Below, one piece after another: positions 53,295 through 63,438 of a stretch of DNA of 64,000 nucleotides. The stretch spans positions 1 through 64,000 of the forward strand of contig NZ_AOFQ01000004.1 of NCBI RefSeq assembly GCF_000495915.1, read 5' to 3'. Source of the DNA: Stutzerimonas chloritidismutans AW-1 (GTDB taxonomy: Bacteria > Pseudomonadota > Gammaproteobacteria > Pseudomonadales > Pseudomonadaceae). Made by a program: the position numbers and the translations under genes. Under the pieces are notes generated by a model that did no database searches, was not told the origin of the DNA, and was given only the letters and a program-made list of their open reading frames with translations. The first letter of the stretch is position 1. Each line of letters opens with the position of its first letter.

Positions 53295-54380
53295 TCAGGC
53301 TTTCACGCCGAAGCGTTCTTTCAATCGGTCCACCGTCCAGCGCCACTTCGGGGTGGTTGGGCGGCAGATAGTGTTCTGGTTGCCGAACAGGCCGACTTCC
53401 TTGATGGCTTCGTTGAGCGGCAGGCTGAACAGCCACTCCACTGAGACGAAGTACTCACAACGTTCCGGGTCATCGGCCAGGTCGCGGTGATAATTAGCGC
53501 CGTTGAGCAGCTCCAGCGCCGGGACCTCGTTGCCCTGATAGGGAATACGAAACTCAAGGGCCGGGGTGGCATGGCCTGTAACCAGCGCAACGCCCACATA
53601 CCCGGCGCCGGGTACGTTGACCCAGATGCGGTCGCCAGGGCTGAGCACCTTCAGGCTGTTGCTGTACCAGCTGCCACCACCCCCGCAGATGAAACCGTAC
53701 TGCCGTGCCTCGGGCCAGGAGCGGCTGGGTCCGTGGCCGAAGGAGCAGTAGAGCTCGCCGTTCCAGGGCTCACCGGGTGTGCCAGGCTTGGCCACTGCGG
53801 TGGGTTGCGGCGTTTCGGCAGGGTCGAACAGCCAGGCGCGGCTGATCAGTTGCTGCTCGCCCAGCTGGAACACCTGGAAGCACAGCACATTGATCGCGAT
53901 ATCGCGCTCACTGAGATAGCTGACGATGCGCTCGCTGCTAGCATCCAGCTCGGCGGCGACGATGACGATCTGATGGCTTTGATTGAGCGACTCGATATCC
54001 AGCGGCGCACCGAAACGTGCCTGAAAATCGGCGGCTAGATCGCCTTGCGGCTTGAAGCGCTGATAGATGGCGGCAATCTCGTCCGCCTCCAGCCGCTCGA
54101 CCCAGGCGGCATAGTCCAGCGCCTGTGCCACCACCTCGCGTGGGGTGCGGTCGCGTTTGAGTTCGATCAGCACCAGCGAGGCATCCGGCGCCAGCGCCAG
54201 CAGGTCGATACGCCCGCCGTAGCCGGTGCTTTCCTGCTGGCCGATCAGCAGCCAGTCCTCGGACAGCAGCGCCGGCGCTGCGACGATCATGTTTTCCAAC
54301 AGCTGCTCGCTGACCAACCGCGCCGCCTTGAGGGCTACGGGTTGCGCGCCGACAGTCCAGACTTGCGTGCGAATAGGCAT
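53295..54380 (-). CDS. DUF91/NucS-like nuclease-domain protein in the type I R-M operon
   Basis: The 361-residue protein has a PD-(D/E)xK-type nuclease core: Asp59 in GGRIDLLAL, then Glu73-x-Lys75 in LVLIELKRD, followed by QALDYAAWVERL. The C-terminal part (about 210-361) is a separate domain of unknown fold, rich in Trp and Gly. It follows hsdS by 15 bp, so it is the last gene of the operon. Similar proteins occur in restriction islands, where they may act as an extra defence nuclease. Whether it cooperates with HsdR is unknown. Confidence 0.7.
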   Translation of the reverse strand: MPIRTQVWTVGAQPVALKAARLVSEQLLENMIVAAPALLSEDWLLIGQQESTGYGGRIDLLALAPDASLVLIELKRDRTPREVVAQALDYAAWVERLEADEIAAIYQRFKPQGDLAADFQARFGAPLDIESLNQSHQIVIVAAELDASSERIVSYLSERDIAINVLCFQVFQLGEQQLISRAWLFDPAETPQPTAVAKPGTPGEPWNGELYCSFGHGPSRSWPEARQYGFICGGGGSWYSNSLKVLSPGDRIWVNVPGAGYVGVALVTGHATPALEFRIPYQGNEVPALELLNGANYHRDLADDPERCEYFVSVEWLFSLPLNEAIKEVGLFGNQNTICRPTTPKWRWTVDRLKERFGVKA

Positions 54381-54395
54381 CCCTGCACTCCTTGT

Positions 54396-56117
54396 TCAGA
54401 CCACAGCCTTCTCGACCAATGCGGTGGCCAGCTGTTCGTTGAGTTGGCGAGCCTGGGTCAGGCGGGTTTTGAGTTGATCGCAGAGGGCCATCAGTTGATC
54501 GACTTTGGCGACGATGCGGTGTTGTTCGGTAAGGGGGGGGAGAGCAAAAGGCATGCTCGCGACTTGGTTCGTCGATATATGTGGAACCCCGTTACTCCTT
54601 CCCGGATCAATGGAGTCGACGAAGAAGCGTGAATTTAGCCAAGCAGATAGATAACTGACGGTAACAGCGCCCGCATACGGGGCTATCTTGGCTACCCGCT
54701 GTAGCAGCAGGCAGGGAAGGTCAGCACAGCGTATGACCGCATACTTCAGGCCTGTTGAAATAATCGGACGATCAAGCGTCAGGACGACATCGTTTTCGTC
54801 CAGTACGAATCCTTCAAATTCGGCCGCCTGCTCTTCCGAAATGCAGGCAGTTTCCTTCCAGTTGATTACTCCATGCGAAACGTTGACGTTGCGAAGTAAC
54901 CGAATGCCCTCTGGTCGGAACCATTCGCTTTTGAAGGCGTAGCCATTAAGGAAGCTGAAAACCTCTGCTTTTCTCACCCATTGCCAGCCTTGTGGCAACT
55001 CAAAAGCCCTTTCTTCTTCGTCGATTTCAGAAAGTATCTTCTGCTTCTTGAGCTTGCCTTCCGCTACTAACCGCGCCTTTTCCTCAGCAACCCGCTTAAG
55101 CAATTCACTGGCTGGCTCATCGTTGGGGTCTTGCGGCACCAGTTTGCCCATCACGGCCAGTTGCAGCAGGGATTGCTTGAGGGCGTCGATGCTGGATTCG
55201 GTGGTGAACAGGGTGTGGAAGTGTTCAGCCAGGCGCTGCCAGCTGGCGGCGAAGTCCTCGGCATCGGCGGCTTGAGTCAAGCTATCAAGCAGCGCTTGCA
55301 CCAGTTGGGCGTGGGCGCTTTCGGCGTCGGCCTGCTGGGCTTCCAGGCGGTCGCACAGGGCCATCAGCTCATCGACTTTGGCGACGATGCGGTGTTGTTC
55401 GGCTTCGGGGGGGAAAGGTATTAGAAATTGAGACAGCTTCCCAATGCTGAGTCCTTCACGCGAAACCCCTACCTGCACATCCATAACGGTCTGCTGGACC
55501 AGTTGCGAGACCAGCACCACATGAAGGAACGGCTGAGTGTTGCTTGAAACTGGCCGAATAATAGTTACGTGCTGACTAACGTTACCTGTATCAAAGTTAG
55601 AAGGAACTGCGGCACAGCGCCCAATGGACGCGCCTGTGATATTGAAAAGCAGGTCACCTGCTTCAACATGTGTTCCTGACATTTTTTGGTGTGTTGCTTC
55701 AGGTATGAAAGCAACGTCATTAAGACGAAGTCCTTCATTCCAAACGTTCTGAGATCGAAGGAATTTGACCCCTTTAGCCACGTAAGCCTGCTTCCCGCCT
55801 AATGGAGTGCTACCGGCCCCAATTTTTTTGAGCAGAGAATCAAGCCTTACCCACTCCCAATCAGTGGGTATGACGAATGGCTTTTCTTGGTCCTCAATCT
55901 TCGCAAGCGGCTTCTGCTTCTTAATCTTGCCCTCGACCACCAACCGCGTCTTTTCCTCGGCAATGCGCTTTAGCAACTCACTGGCCGGCTCATCATTCGG
56001 ATCTTGCGGCACTAGTTTCCCGCGCACCGCCAGTTCCAGAATCAGTTCGCGCAGTTTCTTGATGCCATTAGGTGCACCGGCCAGCAGCGGCAGGTTGTCG
56101 GTCAGCAGAGCGGTCAT
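54396..56117 (-). CDS. hsdS: Type I restriction-modification specificity subunit HsdS
   Basis: The 573-residue protein contains two target-recognition domains (about 80-240 and 370-530), each followed by a conserved helical spacer with EQHRIVAKVD-LMALCD-L. The recognition domains differ, so the DNA target is bipartite and asymmetric. The opening segment RGKLVPQDPNDEPASELLKR recurs near residue 322 as MGKLVPQDPNDEPASELLKR. The repeats are near identical in protein and clearly related in DNA. HsdS positions the methylase and endonuclease on DNA. It overlaps the RhuM-Fic gene by 4 bp. Confidence 0.95.
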   Translation of the reverse strand: MTALLTDNLPLLAGAPNGIKKLRELILELAVRGKLVPQDPNDEPASELLKRIAEEKTRLVVEGKIKKQKPLAKIEDQEKPFVIPTDWEWVRLDSLLKKIGAGSTPLGGKQAYVAKGVKFLRSQNVWNEGLRLNDVAFIPEATHQKMSGTHVEAGDLLFNITGASIGRCAAVPSNFDTGNVSQHVTIIRPVSSNTQPFLHVVLVSQLVQQTVMDVQVGVSREGLSIGKLSQFLIPFPPEAEQHRIVAKVDELMALCDRLEAQQADAESAHAQLVQALLDSLTQAADAEDFAASWQRLAEHFHTLFTTESSIDALKQSLLQLAVMGKLVPQDPNDEPASELLKRVAEEKARLVAEGKLKKQKILSEIDEEERAFELPQGWQWVRKAEVFSFLNGYAFKSEWFRPEGIRLLRNVNVSHGVINWKETACISEEQAAEFEGFVLDENDVVLTLDRPIISTGLKYAVIRCADLPCLLLQRVAKIAPYAGAVTVSYLSAWLNSRFFVDSIDPGRSNGVPHISTNQVASMPFALPPLTEQHRIVAKVDQLMALCDQLKTRLTQARQLNEQLATALVEKAVV

Positions 56118-57082
56118 GGGCGATTTTCCGGGGCAAGCATGTTCATGATCAGGCGGATCAGGGTGTCTTTCTGTGCGGGGGCGGATTCGGCAACCAGCAG
56201 GGTTAGGGCTGCCAGACCGGTGTCATTGATCACGGCATTGCCCTCAGCATCGAGCAGGCGGCCGTTGCGGTGCAGGAAGTCGACGAAGAGATAGGCGCCG
56301 CTGCGTTTGTTGCCATCGGCGAAGGGATGATTCTTGACCACGAAATACAGCAGGTGCGCCGCTTTGCTCTCCAGGCTCGGGTAGGCCGGCTCGCCGAATA
56401 CGCTCTGTTCGAGGTTACCGAGCAATGCAGCCAGGCCATCGCCGCGTTCGCGGGCGAACAGGTCGCTGGCTTCGCCACGGGCCATCAGCTGGGCTTTGAG
56501 TTCAGCCAGTTGCCGGCGCGCCTGGGCTGCGTCGGGCAACTCACCGCCGGGGCTGCCCGTTGGCTCGGTGAGCAGGCCTTCGTCGTAGCGCTGCAGCCAG
56601 AGGAAGGTCTGGGTGTAGCGGCTGACGATTTCCACTAGCCCACGCCCGCCGGCTTCGCCCAGTTCGGGCGTGCGAGCGGCCTTGCGCACCAGTTCCAATG
56701 CCGCCTCCAGCTCGCGAGCGTTGGCCTCGAAGCGTTCGCGGTTGAGACTGTAGCCGCGTGTCAGGTGTTGCTTGAGTACCTCATTGGCCCATTGGCGAAA
56801 GCGCGTGCCTTCACGGGACTTCACCCGGTAGCCGAGAGAGATGATCACGTCGAGGTTGTAAAAGGTCACCGGCTTGTCAGAGCCAGCAATGTGCAGATTT
56901 TGCACATTGCTTTCACGCTCCAGCTCGCCCTCGGCAAAGACGTTGCGGATATGCCGGCCGATCACAGTGCGGTCACGGCCGAACAGCTCGGCCAGCTGCT
57001 CCTGGCGTAGCCACACGCTGTCGTGCTCGACGGTGACGGCGATCTGGCCGCTGGCACTTTCATAGATCGCGACGTCGCTCAT
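56114..57082 (-). CDS. RhuM-type N-terminal domain fused to a Fic/Doc domain
   Basis: The 322-residue protein starts as a RhuM/virulence-protein-type domain (VWLRQEQLAELFGRDRTVIGRHI, then VTFYNLDVIISLGYRVKS and GTRFRQWA) and ends as a Fic/Doc domain with the catalytic HPFADGNKRSG near residue 250. Fic enzymes transfer AMP or another phosphate-containing group to proteins; Doc phosphorylates EF-Tu. The gene lies between hsdM and hsdS with 4-bp overlaps at each end, an arrangement seen in many type I islands. No separate antitoxin is seen. It may be regulatory or act as a second defence layer when the system is disturbed. Confidence 0.88.
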   Translation of the reverse strand: MSDVAIYESASGQIAVTVEHDSVWLRQEQLAELFGRDRTVIGRHIRNVFAEGELERESNVQNLHIAGSDKPVTFYNLDVIISLGYRVKSREGTRFRQWANEVLKQHLTRGYSLNRERFEANARELEAALELVRKAARTPELGEAGGRGLVEIVSRYTQTFLWLQRYDEGLLTEPTGSPGGELPDAAQARRQLAELKAQLMARGEASDLFARERGDGLAALLGNLEQSVFGEPAYPSLESKAAHLLYFVVKNHPFADGNKRSGAYLFVDFLHRNGRLLDAEGNAVINDTGLAALTLLVAESAPAQKDTLIRLIMNMLAPENRP

Positions 57083-58545
57083 GGCCGCTCCAGCGCCTCG
57101 GCCAGCACGGCCTTGAGCTGGTCGCGCAGCTGGCTGATTTCGCCTTGCAGCTGGGCGTAGTCCCGCAGCAGTTGGTCCGGGTCGTGGCTGATCTGCTCGC
57201 CGACATGGGGGTTCTTGCAGTCGAGGTTCCAGTTGCGAGCTTTCAGGTCATCCAGGCTGACCTTCCAGGCGAACTCGTTTTCCACGCGTGCGGCAAAACC
57301 ATCGGCCTCGCTGCCCCACCACGCCTCTTCTACGGCGAACTCTTCGATACGCATGGGGCGCGTCTTGGAGTAGTTCTTCACGCCGGCTGGGTACTGGTGC
57401 TCGTAGAACCACACCTCTTTGGTCGGCGTGCCCTTGGTGAAGAACAGCAGGTTGGTCTTGATGCCGGTGTAGGGGTTGAACACACCGCTGGGCAGGCGAA
57501 CGATGGTGTGCAGGTTGCACTCGGTGAGCAGCTTTTCCTTGATGCGGCTTTTGATGCCTTCACCGAACAGGAAGCCGTCAGGAAGCACCACGGCAGCGCG
57601 ACCGCCCTCTTTCAGCAGGTGCATGATCAGCACGAGAAACAGGTCGGCGGTTTCACGGGTACGGAAGGCGGCCGGGAAGTTGGTTTCGATACCGTCCTCC
57701 TCCATTCCACCGAACGGTGGGTTGGCCACGATGCAGTCGACCCGCTCCTTCGGCCCCCAGCTGATCAGCGGACGGGCCAAGGTGTTGTCGTGGCGGATCT
57801 GGTTCGGCACTTCAATGCCGTGGAGGATCATGTTGGTGGTGGCCAGCAGGTGCGGCAGCGGCTTCTTCTCCACACCGTAGATGCTCGCTTGCAGCGTGCG
57901 CTCGTCCTCGGCGGTTTTTACATAGCGGCTGCGCTTGTGCTCGATGGTGCAGGTGAGAAAGCCACCGGTGCCGCAGGCCGGGTCCATGACCTTCTCGTCC
58001 AGCTTGGGGTCGACCATGCGTACCATGAACTCGGTGACCGGGCGTGGCGTGTAGAACTCACCGGCGTTACCGGCATTCTGCAGGTCGCGCAGCAGTTGTT
58101 CGTAGAGGTTGCCGAACTCGTGGCGCTCCTGCGCCTTGTTGAAGTCCACGCCCTGCTGGATCTTGTTGATCACCTGGCGCAGCAGCTGGCCGGACTTCAT
58201 GTAGTTGTAGGCGTCTTCGAACACGCTGCGCACCACGAAGGCGGATGGCGTGTTGCTGTACTCGTGCAGGTTTTGCAGCTGCGGGAACAGGTTGTTGTCG
58301 ATGAAGTCCTTCAGCGCATCACCGGTCATGCCTTCCGGGTCGGCAGCCCAGGTGCGCCAGCGGCAGCTCTCAGGAATGGGCGAGCGGTAGTTGTCGTCCA
58401 TCAGCTCCCATTCCAGCTCGCGGTCATCGAAGATCTTGAGGAACAGCAGCCAGACCAGCTGGCCAATGCGCTGGGCGTCGCCGTCGACGCCTACGTCTTT
58501 GCGCATGATGTCCTGGATGGATTTGATGGTGGAGCTGATGGACAT
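57079..58545 (-). CDS. hsdM: Type I restriction-modification DNA methyltransferase HsdM
   Basis: The 488-residue protein is an N6-adenine methyltransferase of the HsdM family. It has the helical N-terminal domain (about 1-140), the AdoMet motif DPACGTGGFL near 190 and the catalytic NPPFGG near 275. It methylates adenine in both halves of the HsdS target and also forms the core of the restriction complex. It is intact. It starts 2 bp after the HNH gene and overlaps the RhuM-Fic gene by 4 bp. Confidence 0.96.
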   Translation of the reverse strand: MSISSTIKSIQDIMRKDVGVDGDAQRIGQLVWLLFLKIFDDRELEWELMDDNYRSPIPESCRWRTWAADPEGMTGDALKDFIDNNLFPQLQNLHEYSNTPSAFVVRSVFEDAYNYMKSGQLLRQVINKIQQGVDFNKAQERHEFGNLYEQLLRDLQNAGNAGEFYTPRPVTEFMVRMVDPKLDEKVMDPACGTGGFLTCTIEHKRSRYVKTAEDERTLQASIYGVEKKPLPHLLATTNMILHGIEVPNQIRHDNTLARPLISWGPKERVDCIVANPPFGGMEEDGIETNFPAAFRTRETADLFLVLIMHLLKEGGRAAVVLPDGFLFGEGIKSRIKEKLLTECNLHTIVRLPSGVFNPYTGIKTNLLFFTKGTPTKEVWFYEHQYPAGVKNYSKTRPMRIEEFAVEEAWWGSEADGFAARVENEFAWKVSLDDLKARNWNLDCKNPHVGEQISHDPDQLLRDYAQLQGEISQLRDQLKAVLAEALERP

Positions 58546-58547
58546 GC

Positions 58548-59402
58548 TTACTTCCTAAACAGATTTTCACGATGCCAAGCCAGGTAGCCGCGATGCCGCG
58601 GGTTGATCTGGCGCAGGCGAAGTTCGGGGGAGATATTGAGCGCTCGCGCGCTGTCTGGGTCCAGATCCTCGCCAAGGAGAATCTGCCCGGAGTCGTCGAA
58701 ACTAATCAGGCCCTGGTCGAAGGCCAGGTCAAGGTTCGGTGTCAGCAGGAGGCCGTTGAACGGATCGAGCCGCTCTGCCCCACTGGCGACGCGCCAGGGT
58801 TTAATGTGTGAGGCGAATAATAATCTTGACCTGCCACAGCCAGTTACGGCGCAGCTCTTCCAATATTCGAGGAGTTGTTCCCGAAAGAAGGATTGACCAA
58901 TGCGGGCCTTGATTAGCGCCGCCCTCTCTGTGGCTGGTAAAGCTAGCTCCGTCTCGCTTAATTCGATTGCGGAAGCGTTAGAGGCTGGGCCCGATACCCA
59001 TCCGATCAGAATAAGCGCCTCGTACAGTTCCGGGTGCATTGTCACCTGTGTCTCTAATTTACCCGGAGCACCAAAAAATGTTGCTAAGCAATAGACCCAA
59101 TATTCGAGGCGGGTGATGTCTAGGGCGTCGGCGAGAGCGTGAGCTAGCTCGCCATACTTCAAATTGGCGGTATTGAAGGTGTCGTAGCCACCTAGCTGGG
59201 CAATCTCGCGCATACAAAGCGTTTGCTCAGGCGCAGAGGCGTGACCTACAAGCATGTCCCGTTGCGCTTGACTCATATCGCTTTCGATCTGTCTAAGCGC
59301 CATAGCGTAACGCGCTGCAGTGGCTGCACCGCGAGTAACTGGTGGTGCGGCTTCCATCTTTCCTGCGATGAGCGCGCGCCATGCGGCTTTATCCATTTCC
59401 AT
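58548..59402 (-). CDS. HNH endonuclease between hsdR and hsdM
   Basis: The 284-residue protein has a C-terminal HNH nuclease: CAVTGCGRSRLLFASHIKPW (zinc Cys pair and first His), then NGLLLTPNLDLAFDQGLISF (Asn and metal site). The N-terminal two thirds are helical with no recognised family. It sits between hsdR and hsdM with 2 bp to hsdM, an uncommon position for a second nuclease. GC is lower than that of hsdM. The start is uncertain: ATG 59402 is preferred, with a second ATG two codons downstream and weak ribosome sites. It could be an independent modification-dependent nuclease. Confidence 0.78.
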   Translation of the reverse strand: MEMDKAAWRALIAGKMEAAPPVTRGAATAARYAMALRQIESDMSQAQRDMLVGHASAPEQTLCMREIAQLGGYDTFNTANLKYGELAHALADALDITRLEYWVYCLATFFGAPGKLETQVTMHPELYEALILIGWVSGPASNASAIELSETELALPATERAALIKARIGQSFFREQLLEYWKSCAVTGCGRSRLLFASHIKPWRVASGAERLDPFNGLLLTPNLDLAFDQGLISFDDSGQILLGEDLDPDSARALNISPELRLRQINPRHRGYLAWHRENLFRK

Positions 59403-59439
59403 ATCTATTTCTCGGTCGGTGTGCACGGGCTGGAGTAGG

Positions 59440-61803
59440 TCAAGATGCATACAGCTGGTCTTCCAGCTCATGGATGGCCTTGTTGTAACCTGCCTTACCG
59501 CCAAAGGCCTTCACCAATTCAATGGGCGCACCGATCTGGCTGAAGGGGTCGAGCTGGAGGATTTTGATGTCTTCGATATGTTCAACACCGGTGTCGGCGT
59601 ATTTATCCAGCAGCGCTTCCAACACCTGGCGGGCTGAGCCGGAGTACTTGGCGAAATAGTTGCGCTTCTTTACCTGATCGGCACGCTCGCGGCGCGACAA
59701 GGGCGGCTGATCGAAGGCAACGTGGCATATCAGGTCAAACGGATCCAACAGCTTGCCCTGCTTCTTTTCCACTTCTTCGGCCAAGGCTTCCCACATCACG
59801 CCCTGAGAAGCTAACTCGTCGATGATCGCCTTCTTCTGCTCGGCATCACTCCAGCGGCGGAGAAAGTCGTCCAGCGAAGCGAACTGCTTTTTCACGCAGG
59901 TGCGGGTGTAGTCGTTCAACGACTCGGTGATGAGCCGGCCGTCCGGCCCGTAGTACTGAACGCGCTCGGCGATGACGTAGATGGGAATGCTGTCGATGAC
60001 GTACTTGATGCGCCTTTTGCCGTCTTCCTCGCCAGTGAACTCCAGCTCACCGGCCTCGGCCTCGCTGCCTGCGGTAATACCGTCGCCTTCCAACAGATCG
60101 TCCGGCGGGACCGGAGGCTCATCGCCTGACGGAGCGTAAATCACAACGGGATCGCCATCGAAGGCCGGATCGGCAAACAGCTCGGTGGCCTTCTTGAAAT
60201 CCATGATGGTGAACCAGTATTTGCCGAAATCCTCGTTGATGCGGGTGCCCCGTCCGATGATCTGCTTGAACTCGGTCATGGATTTGATGTGCTGGTCGAG
60301 CACTACCAGCTTGCAGGTCTGGGCATCAACACCGGTGGTCATCAGCTTGCTGGTGGTGGCAATGACCGGGTAGCGCGACTCAGGGTCGATAAAGTTGTCC
60401 AGCTCGGCCTTGCCTTCCTGATCATCCCCAGTGATACGCATGACGTACTTGCGATTCTCGGCCACGCGCTCAGGATTGAGGTTGACCAGCGCCTGCCGCA
60501 TACGCTCGGCGTGGTTGATGTCGTCGCAGAAAATGATGGTCTTCTGGTACGGATCGGTGGCTTTGAGAAACTCGGTGACCTTCTGCGCTACCAGCTGAGT
60601 GCGCGCCTCGATGACCAGGGTGCGGTCCATGTCCTTGAGGTTGTAGATACGGTCTTCAATCAGCTCGCCATTCTTATCGAGCATGCCCTTCGGTGGCCGC
60701 CAGCCTTGCAGGTCTTTGTCGAAATCGATCCGAACCACCTTGTACGGTGCGAGAAAGCCGTCTTCGATACCTTGCTTCAAGGTGTAGCTGTACACCGGCT
60801 CACCGAAGTAGGTGATGCTGGAAACCTCTTTGGTTTCCTTCGGCGTGGCGGTAAGGCCGATATGGGTAGCACCAGAGAAGTAGTCAAGAATCTCTCGCCA
60901 GGCCGAATCCTCCGCTGCGCTGCCTCGGTGGCATTCGTCGATCACGATCAGGTCGAAGAAGTCTCGGGAGAATTGCTTGTAGACGTTCTGCTCTTCCTCG
61001 GCGCCGGTGACGGCCTGATACAGCGACAGATAGATTTCGTAGGACGTATCGATCTGCCGTTTGGCGATCTTGGTCATCGCCGCACCGAAGGGCTTGAAGT
61101 CGTTGTTCTTGGTCTGGTCGACGAGGATGTTGCGGTCGGCCAGAAAGAGGATGCGTTTCTTCTGTTTCGACTTCCACAGCCGCCAGATGATCTGGAATGC
61201 GGTGTAGGTCTTGCCGGTGCCGGTGGCCATGACCAAGAGGACGCGATCCTGCCCTCGTGCGACCGCTTCTACTGTGCGGTTGATGGCATTGGTCTGGTAG
61301 TAGCGCGGCATGCGCCCGGAGCCGTCGTCGTAGTACGGCGCCTCGGCCTTCTGTTGGGCATTACCTTTCAGGCCTTTCCAGCGGCAATAGCGTTGCCAGA
61401 GTTCGGCGGGGCCGGGGAACTGGCCGAGGCTCAGCTCCGTTTCGACCTGATCACCCGTGCCGCTGCGGTCATGAAACAAAAAGCCATCGCCGTTACTGGA
61501 GAACACGAAGGGCACGTCCAGCGCTTCGGCATATCCCAGCGCCTGCTGCATACCCGAGCCCAGGGAGTGCTTATTGTCCTTCGCCTCAATGACAGCAATC
61601 GGAAGGTTCGGCTGATGATAGAGAATGTAGTCAGCTCGGCGTGACTCGCCGCGGCTGTGTAGCTTGCCGCGCACGATGATGCGCCCTTTGGTGAAGCTGA
61701 CTTCTTCACGGACCTGCTTCTGAATATCCCAGCCCGCCATGGCGATCGCAGGCGAGATGTATTTGCTGCAGATATCCCGCTCGGATAATGACTTCTTGTC
61801 CAT
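59440..61803 (-). CDS. hsdR: Type I restriction endonuclease subunit HsdR
   Basis: The 787-residue protein has an N-terminal PD-(D/E)xK nuclease ([22 protein letters not shown], with Glu-x-Lys near 80) and two helicase domains: Walker A MATGTGKT (about 198), DECHRG (about 295), TATPKE and the QIIGRGTRI motif VI. A C-terminal HsdM/S-binding part follows. It cuts unmethylated DNA away from the target after ATP-driven translocation. The ATG at 61803 ([16 protein letters not shown]) matches the family. It is the first gene of the operon hsdR, HNH, hsdM, RhuM-Fic, hsdS, nuclease. Confidence 0.96.
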   Translation of the reverse strand: MDKKSLSERDICSKYISPAIAMAGWDIQKQVREEVSFTKGRIIVRGKLHSRGESRRADYILYHQPNLPIAVIEAKDNKHSLGSGMQQALGYAEALDVPFVFSSNGDGFLFHDRSGTGDQVETELSLGQFPGPAELWQRYCRWKGLKGNAQQKAEAPYYDDGSGRMPRYYQTNAINRTVEAVARGQDRVLLVMATGTGKTYTAFQIIWRLWKSKQKKRILFLADRNILVDQTKNNDFKPFGAAMTKIAKRQIDTSYEIYLSLYQAVTGAEEEQNVYKQFSRDFFDLIVIDECHRGSAAEDSAWREILDYFSGATHIGLTATPKETKEVSSITYFGEPVYSYTLKQGIEDGFLAPYKVVRIDFDKDLQGWRPPKGMLDKNGELIEDRIYNLKDMDRTLVIEARTQLVAQKVTEFLKATDPYQKTIIFCDDINHAERMRQALVNLNPERVAENRKYVMRITGDDQEGKAELDNFIDPESRYPVIATTSKLMTTGVDAQTCKLVVLDQHIKSMTEFKQIIGRGTRINEDFGKYWFTIMDFKKATELFADPAFDGDPVVIYAPSGDEPPVPPDDLLEGDGITAGSEAEAGELEFTGEEDGKRRIKYVIDSIPIYVIAERVQYYGPDGRLITESLNDYTRTCVKKQFASLDDFLRRWSDAEQKKAIIDELASQGVMWEALAEEVEKKQGKLLDPFDLICHVAFDQPPLSRRERADQVKKRNYFAKYSGSARQVLEALLDKYADTGVEHIEDIKILQLDPFSQIGAPIELVKAFGGKAGYNKAIHELEDQLYAS

Positions 61804-62079
61804 GCGCCGGTCCCAAAACGATAGCAATTCGGACGCCCCGACAAGGGCGATATATGCCCGAGCCGAACAGCCTGAGGAAGCGAGTATGCATTAATGAAAG
61901 CGCGCTTGAAGGCCTTCCTTGACGTGCAGCAGCACCGCTAAGAGATGCTGCGATGGCCACAATATCTTTGTGCCATCATCGGGTAAAGCTAAACTCCTAG
62001 CGGCCCGCTAAACGGATCTATTCAGATCCACTTGCTCAACTTGAAGCAACGTCGAGCGATCTATCACGTCGGTGTGAAT

Positions 62080-62727
62080 TTACCCCAAGCTGGCTAACCA
62101 AGGCCGAATGATCGCTTTGCGCTCCTCCAAACTAAGCGTGGCGACGCCCTCCTTCACCAGCGCCCGTTTATCTCCGGTATGCGGGTTTGCCACATAGGTG
62201 TTTATAGAGGGCAGCGTGTTCGGGTTCGCGCTCCACCGTAAATTGAACGCCGCCAATTTGGGAAACCAGAATTGGCTGGCGTACGGCAAATTGTCGTGAA
62301 TCCACCAAGCCAGCGGCGTCCAGTCCTGCCGCTCCTCATACCAGGGCAACAACGCGGGCACCACAACACAAACGGTCGCACCCAGATAGCCATCGGTATC
62401 CAAGTAATCCCAGATATGCCCACCGTAGTTGCTCTCATTTGCGGCGCAACTATATTGGTTTTTATTTTCTGCGCCCTTCGCATTGACTGCCGGAGCCCGA
62501 TAGGCGGAGCGAATACAGATCCGGCCAAAACGATCTTGGAGCGGCTCCAGCAATAATTCGCAAAGCTGACGCCCAGCCTCAATGGCACGGTCAGGGTAAT
62601 CCGGGATGTTGGGAATGCCTTCAATCTGCGAGATTTCCGAGTACAGGAAATCTCGCATGAAGAAGTGCTTGGATAGTCTTACGCGTCCTAGATCCTCTAG
62701 GGCGGCTACCGTAGCCGGCTTTTTCAT
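62080..62727 (-). CDS. Peptidase M15-like hypothetical protein
   Basis: The 215-residue protein has ICIRSAYRAPAVN (about residues 69-81), the RxAYR-x-N pattern of the M15 D-Ala-D-Ala peptidase fold, and GGHIWDYLDTDGYLG, which would supply one metal His and Asp. Other M15 residues are not clearly placed, so catalysis is uncertain. There is no signal peptide. Similar proteins are common in mobile islands and phage-derived loci. It lies between the restriction operon and the tRNA fragment and is probably transcribed alone. Confidence 0.6.
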   Translation of the reverse strand: MKKPATVAALEDLGRVRLSKHFFMRDFLYSEISQIEGIPNIPDYPDRAIEAGRQLCELLLEPLQDRFGRICIRSAYRAPAVNAKGAENKNQYSCAANESNYGGHIWDYLDTDGYLGATVCVVVPALLPWYEERQDWTPLAWWIHDNLPYASQFWFPKLAAFNLRWSANPNTLPSINTYVANPHTGDKRALVKEGVATLSLEERKAIIRPWLASLG

Positions 62728-63406
62728 CTGTATTTGCTCCTTGCTACCGCGTTGGTGAGTTCTGTACTGCAGTTGCCTTTGGCACCCGCTGTTGCAGTCG
62801 CAGAGTGGACGGCTCTGCTTAATGAGTCAGCCGCTCACACAATATGTCTACGGAGAAGACACATCTAGTCTGGCTACCTGTACAGGTAAAGTTTTCGAGC
62901 GGGATCATCCAGGTCCAGAGCTCGTGCAGGTCTGGGTACGGCCGGCGAAGCCCGCAGACGCATGCCTCATACCGAGGCTGTAGGCTGCATAAGAAAAAGC
63001 TCAGCGTCTTTGCCATCAAAACAGGAATTGGACGGCCGCCGATATGGTCAGCCCGGAGAGCCGGTACGCATCGCTGAAATGTCCATTTCCGTGCGTACCA
63101 CCTTGCGCACCACGTTTTGCGTACCAGCACTGAGGTGGTATCCAAGCGGCGGTATCCAAAACGGTATCCACCCAAACCATACAAATGCCACGTTCGCATC
63201 CCAGGCTGAACGGCGTGGCGCAGCGCGCAGCCGGCAAAGGGGCAGCCCCAGGCCACTTCGTCCAGGGAATGATGGAGGAACTCTATTGCGTGTGTTTCGG
63301 CAAACCTTACAAAGCCGATGATCTGCCAGCATCGCTCATCCGCCCTGCTCACTCGACAAGAGCTCCCGAAACGTAACCCCGGCGTAACCCCGACCCAGAA
63401 ACGAAA
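62728..63406. other. Non-coding or degraded stretch before the tRNA-Thr fragment
   Basis: Open frames cross these 680 bases on both strands, but none has a family, good codon pattern or ribosome site. Short repeats are seen at 63137-63170 (GGTATCCA three times) and GCGTACCA twice near 63095 and 63119. The stretch may be a degraded integrase or attachment-site region. Confidence 0.4.
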
Positions 63407-63430
63407 AAGGCCCGCATAGCTGCGAGCCTT
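63407..63430 (-). terminator. Terminator downstream of the tRNA-Thr fragment
   Basis: On the minus strand AAGGCTCGCA-gcta-TGCGGGCCTT followed by T residues forms a stem 8 bp after the tRNA CCA end. Its closeness suggests it is the tRNA gene's own terminator. Confidence 0.75.
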
Positions 63431-63438
63431 GATTTCAT

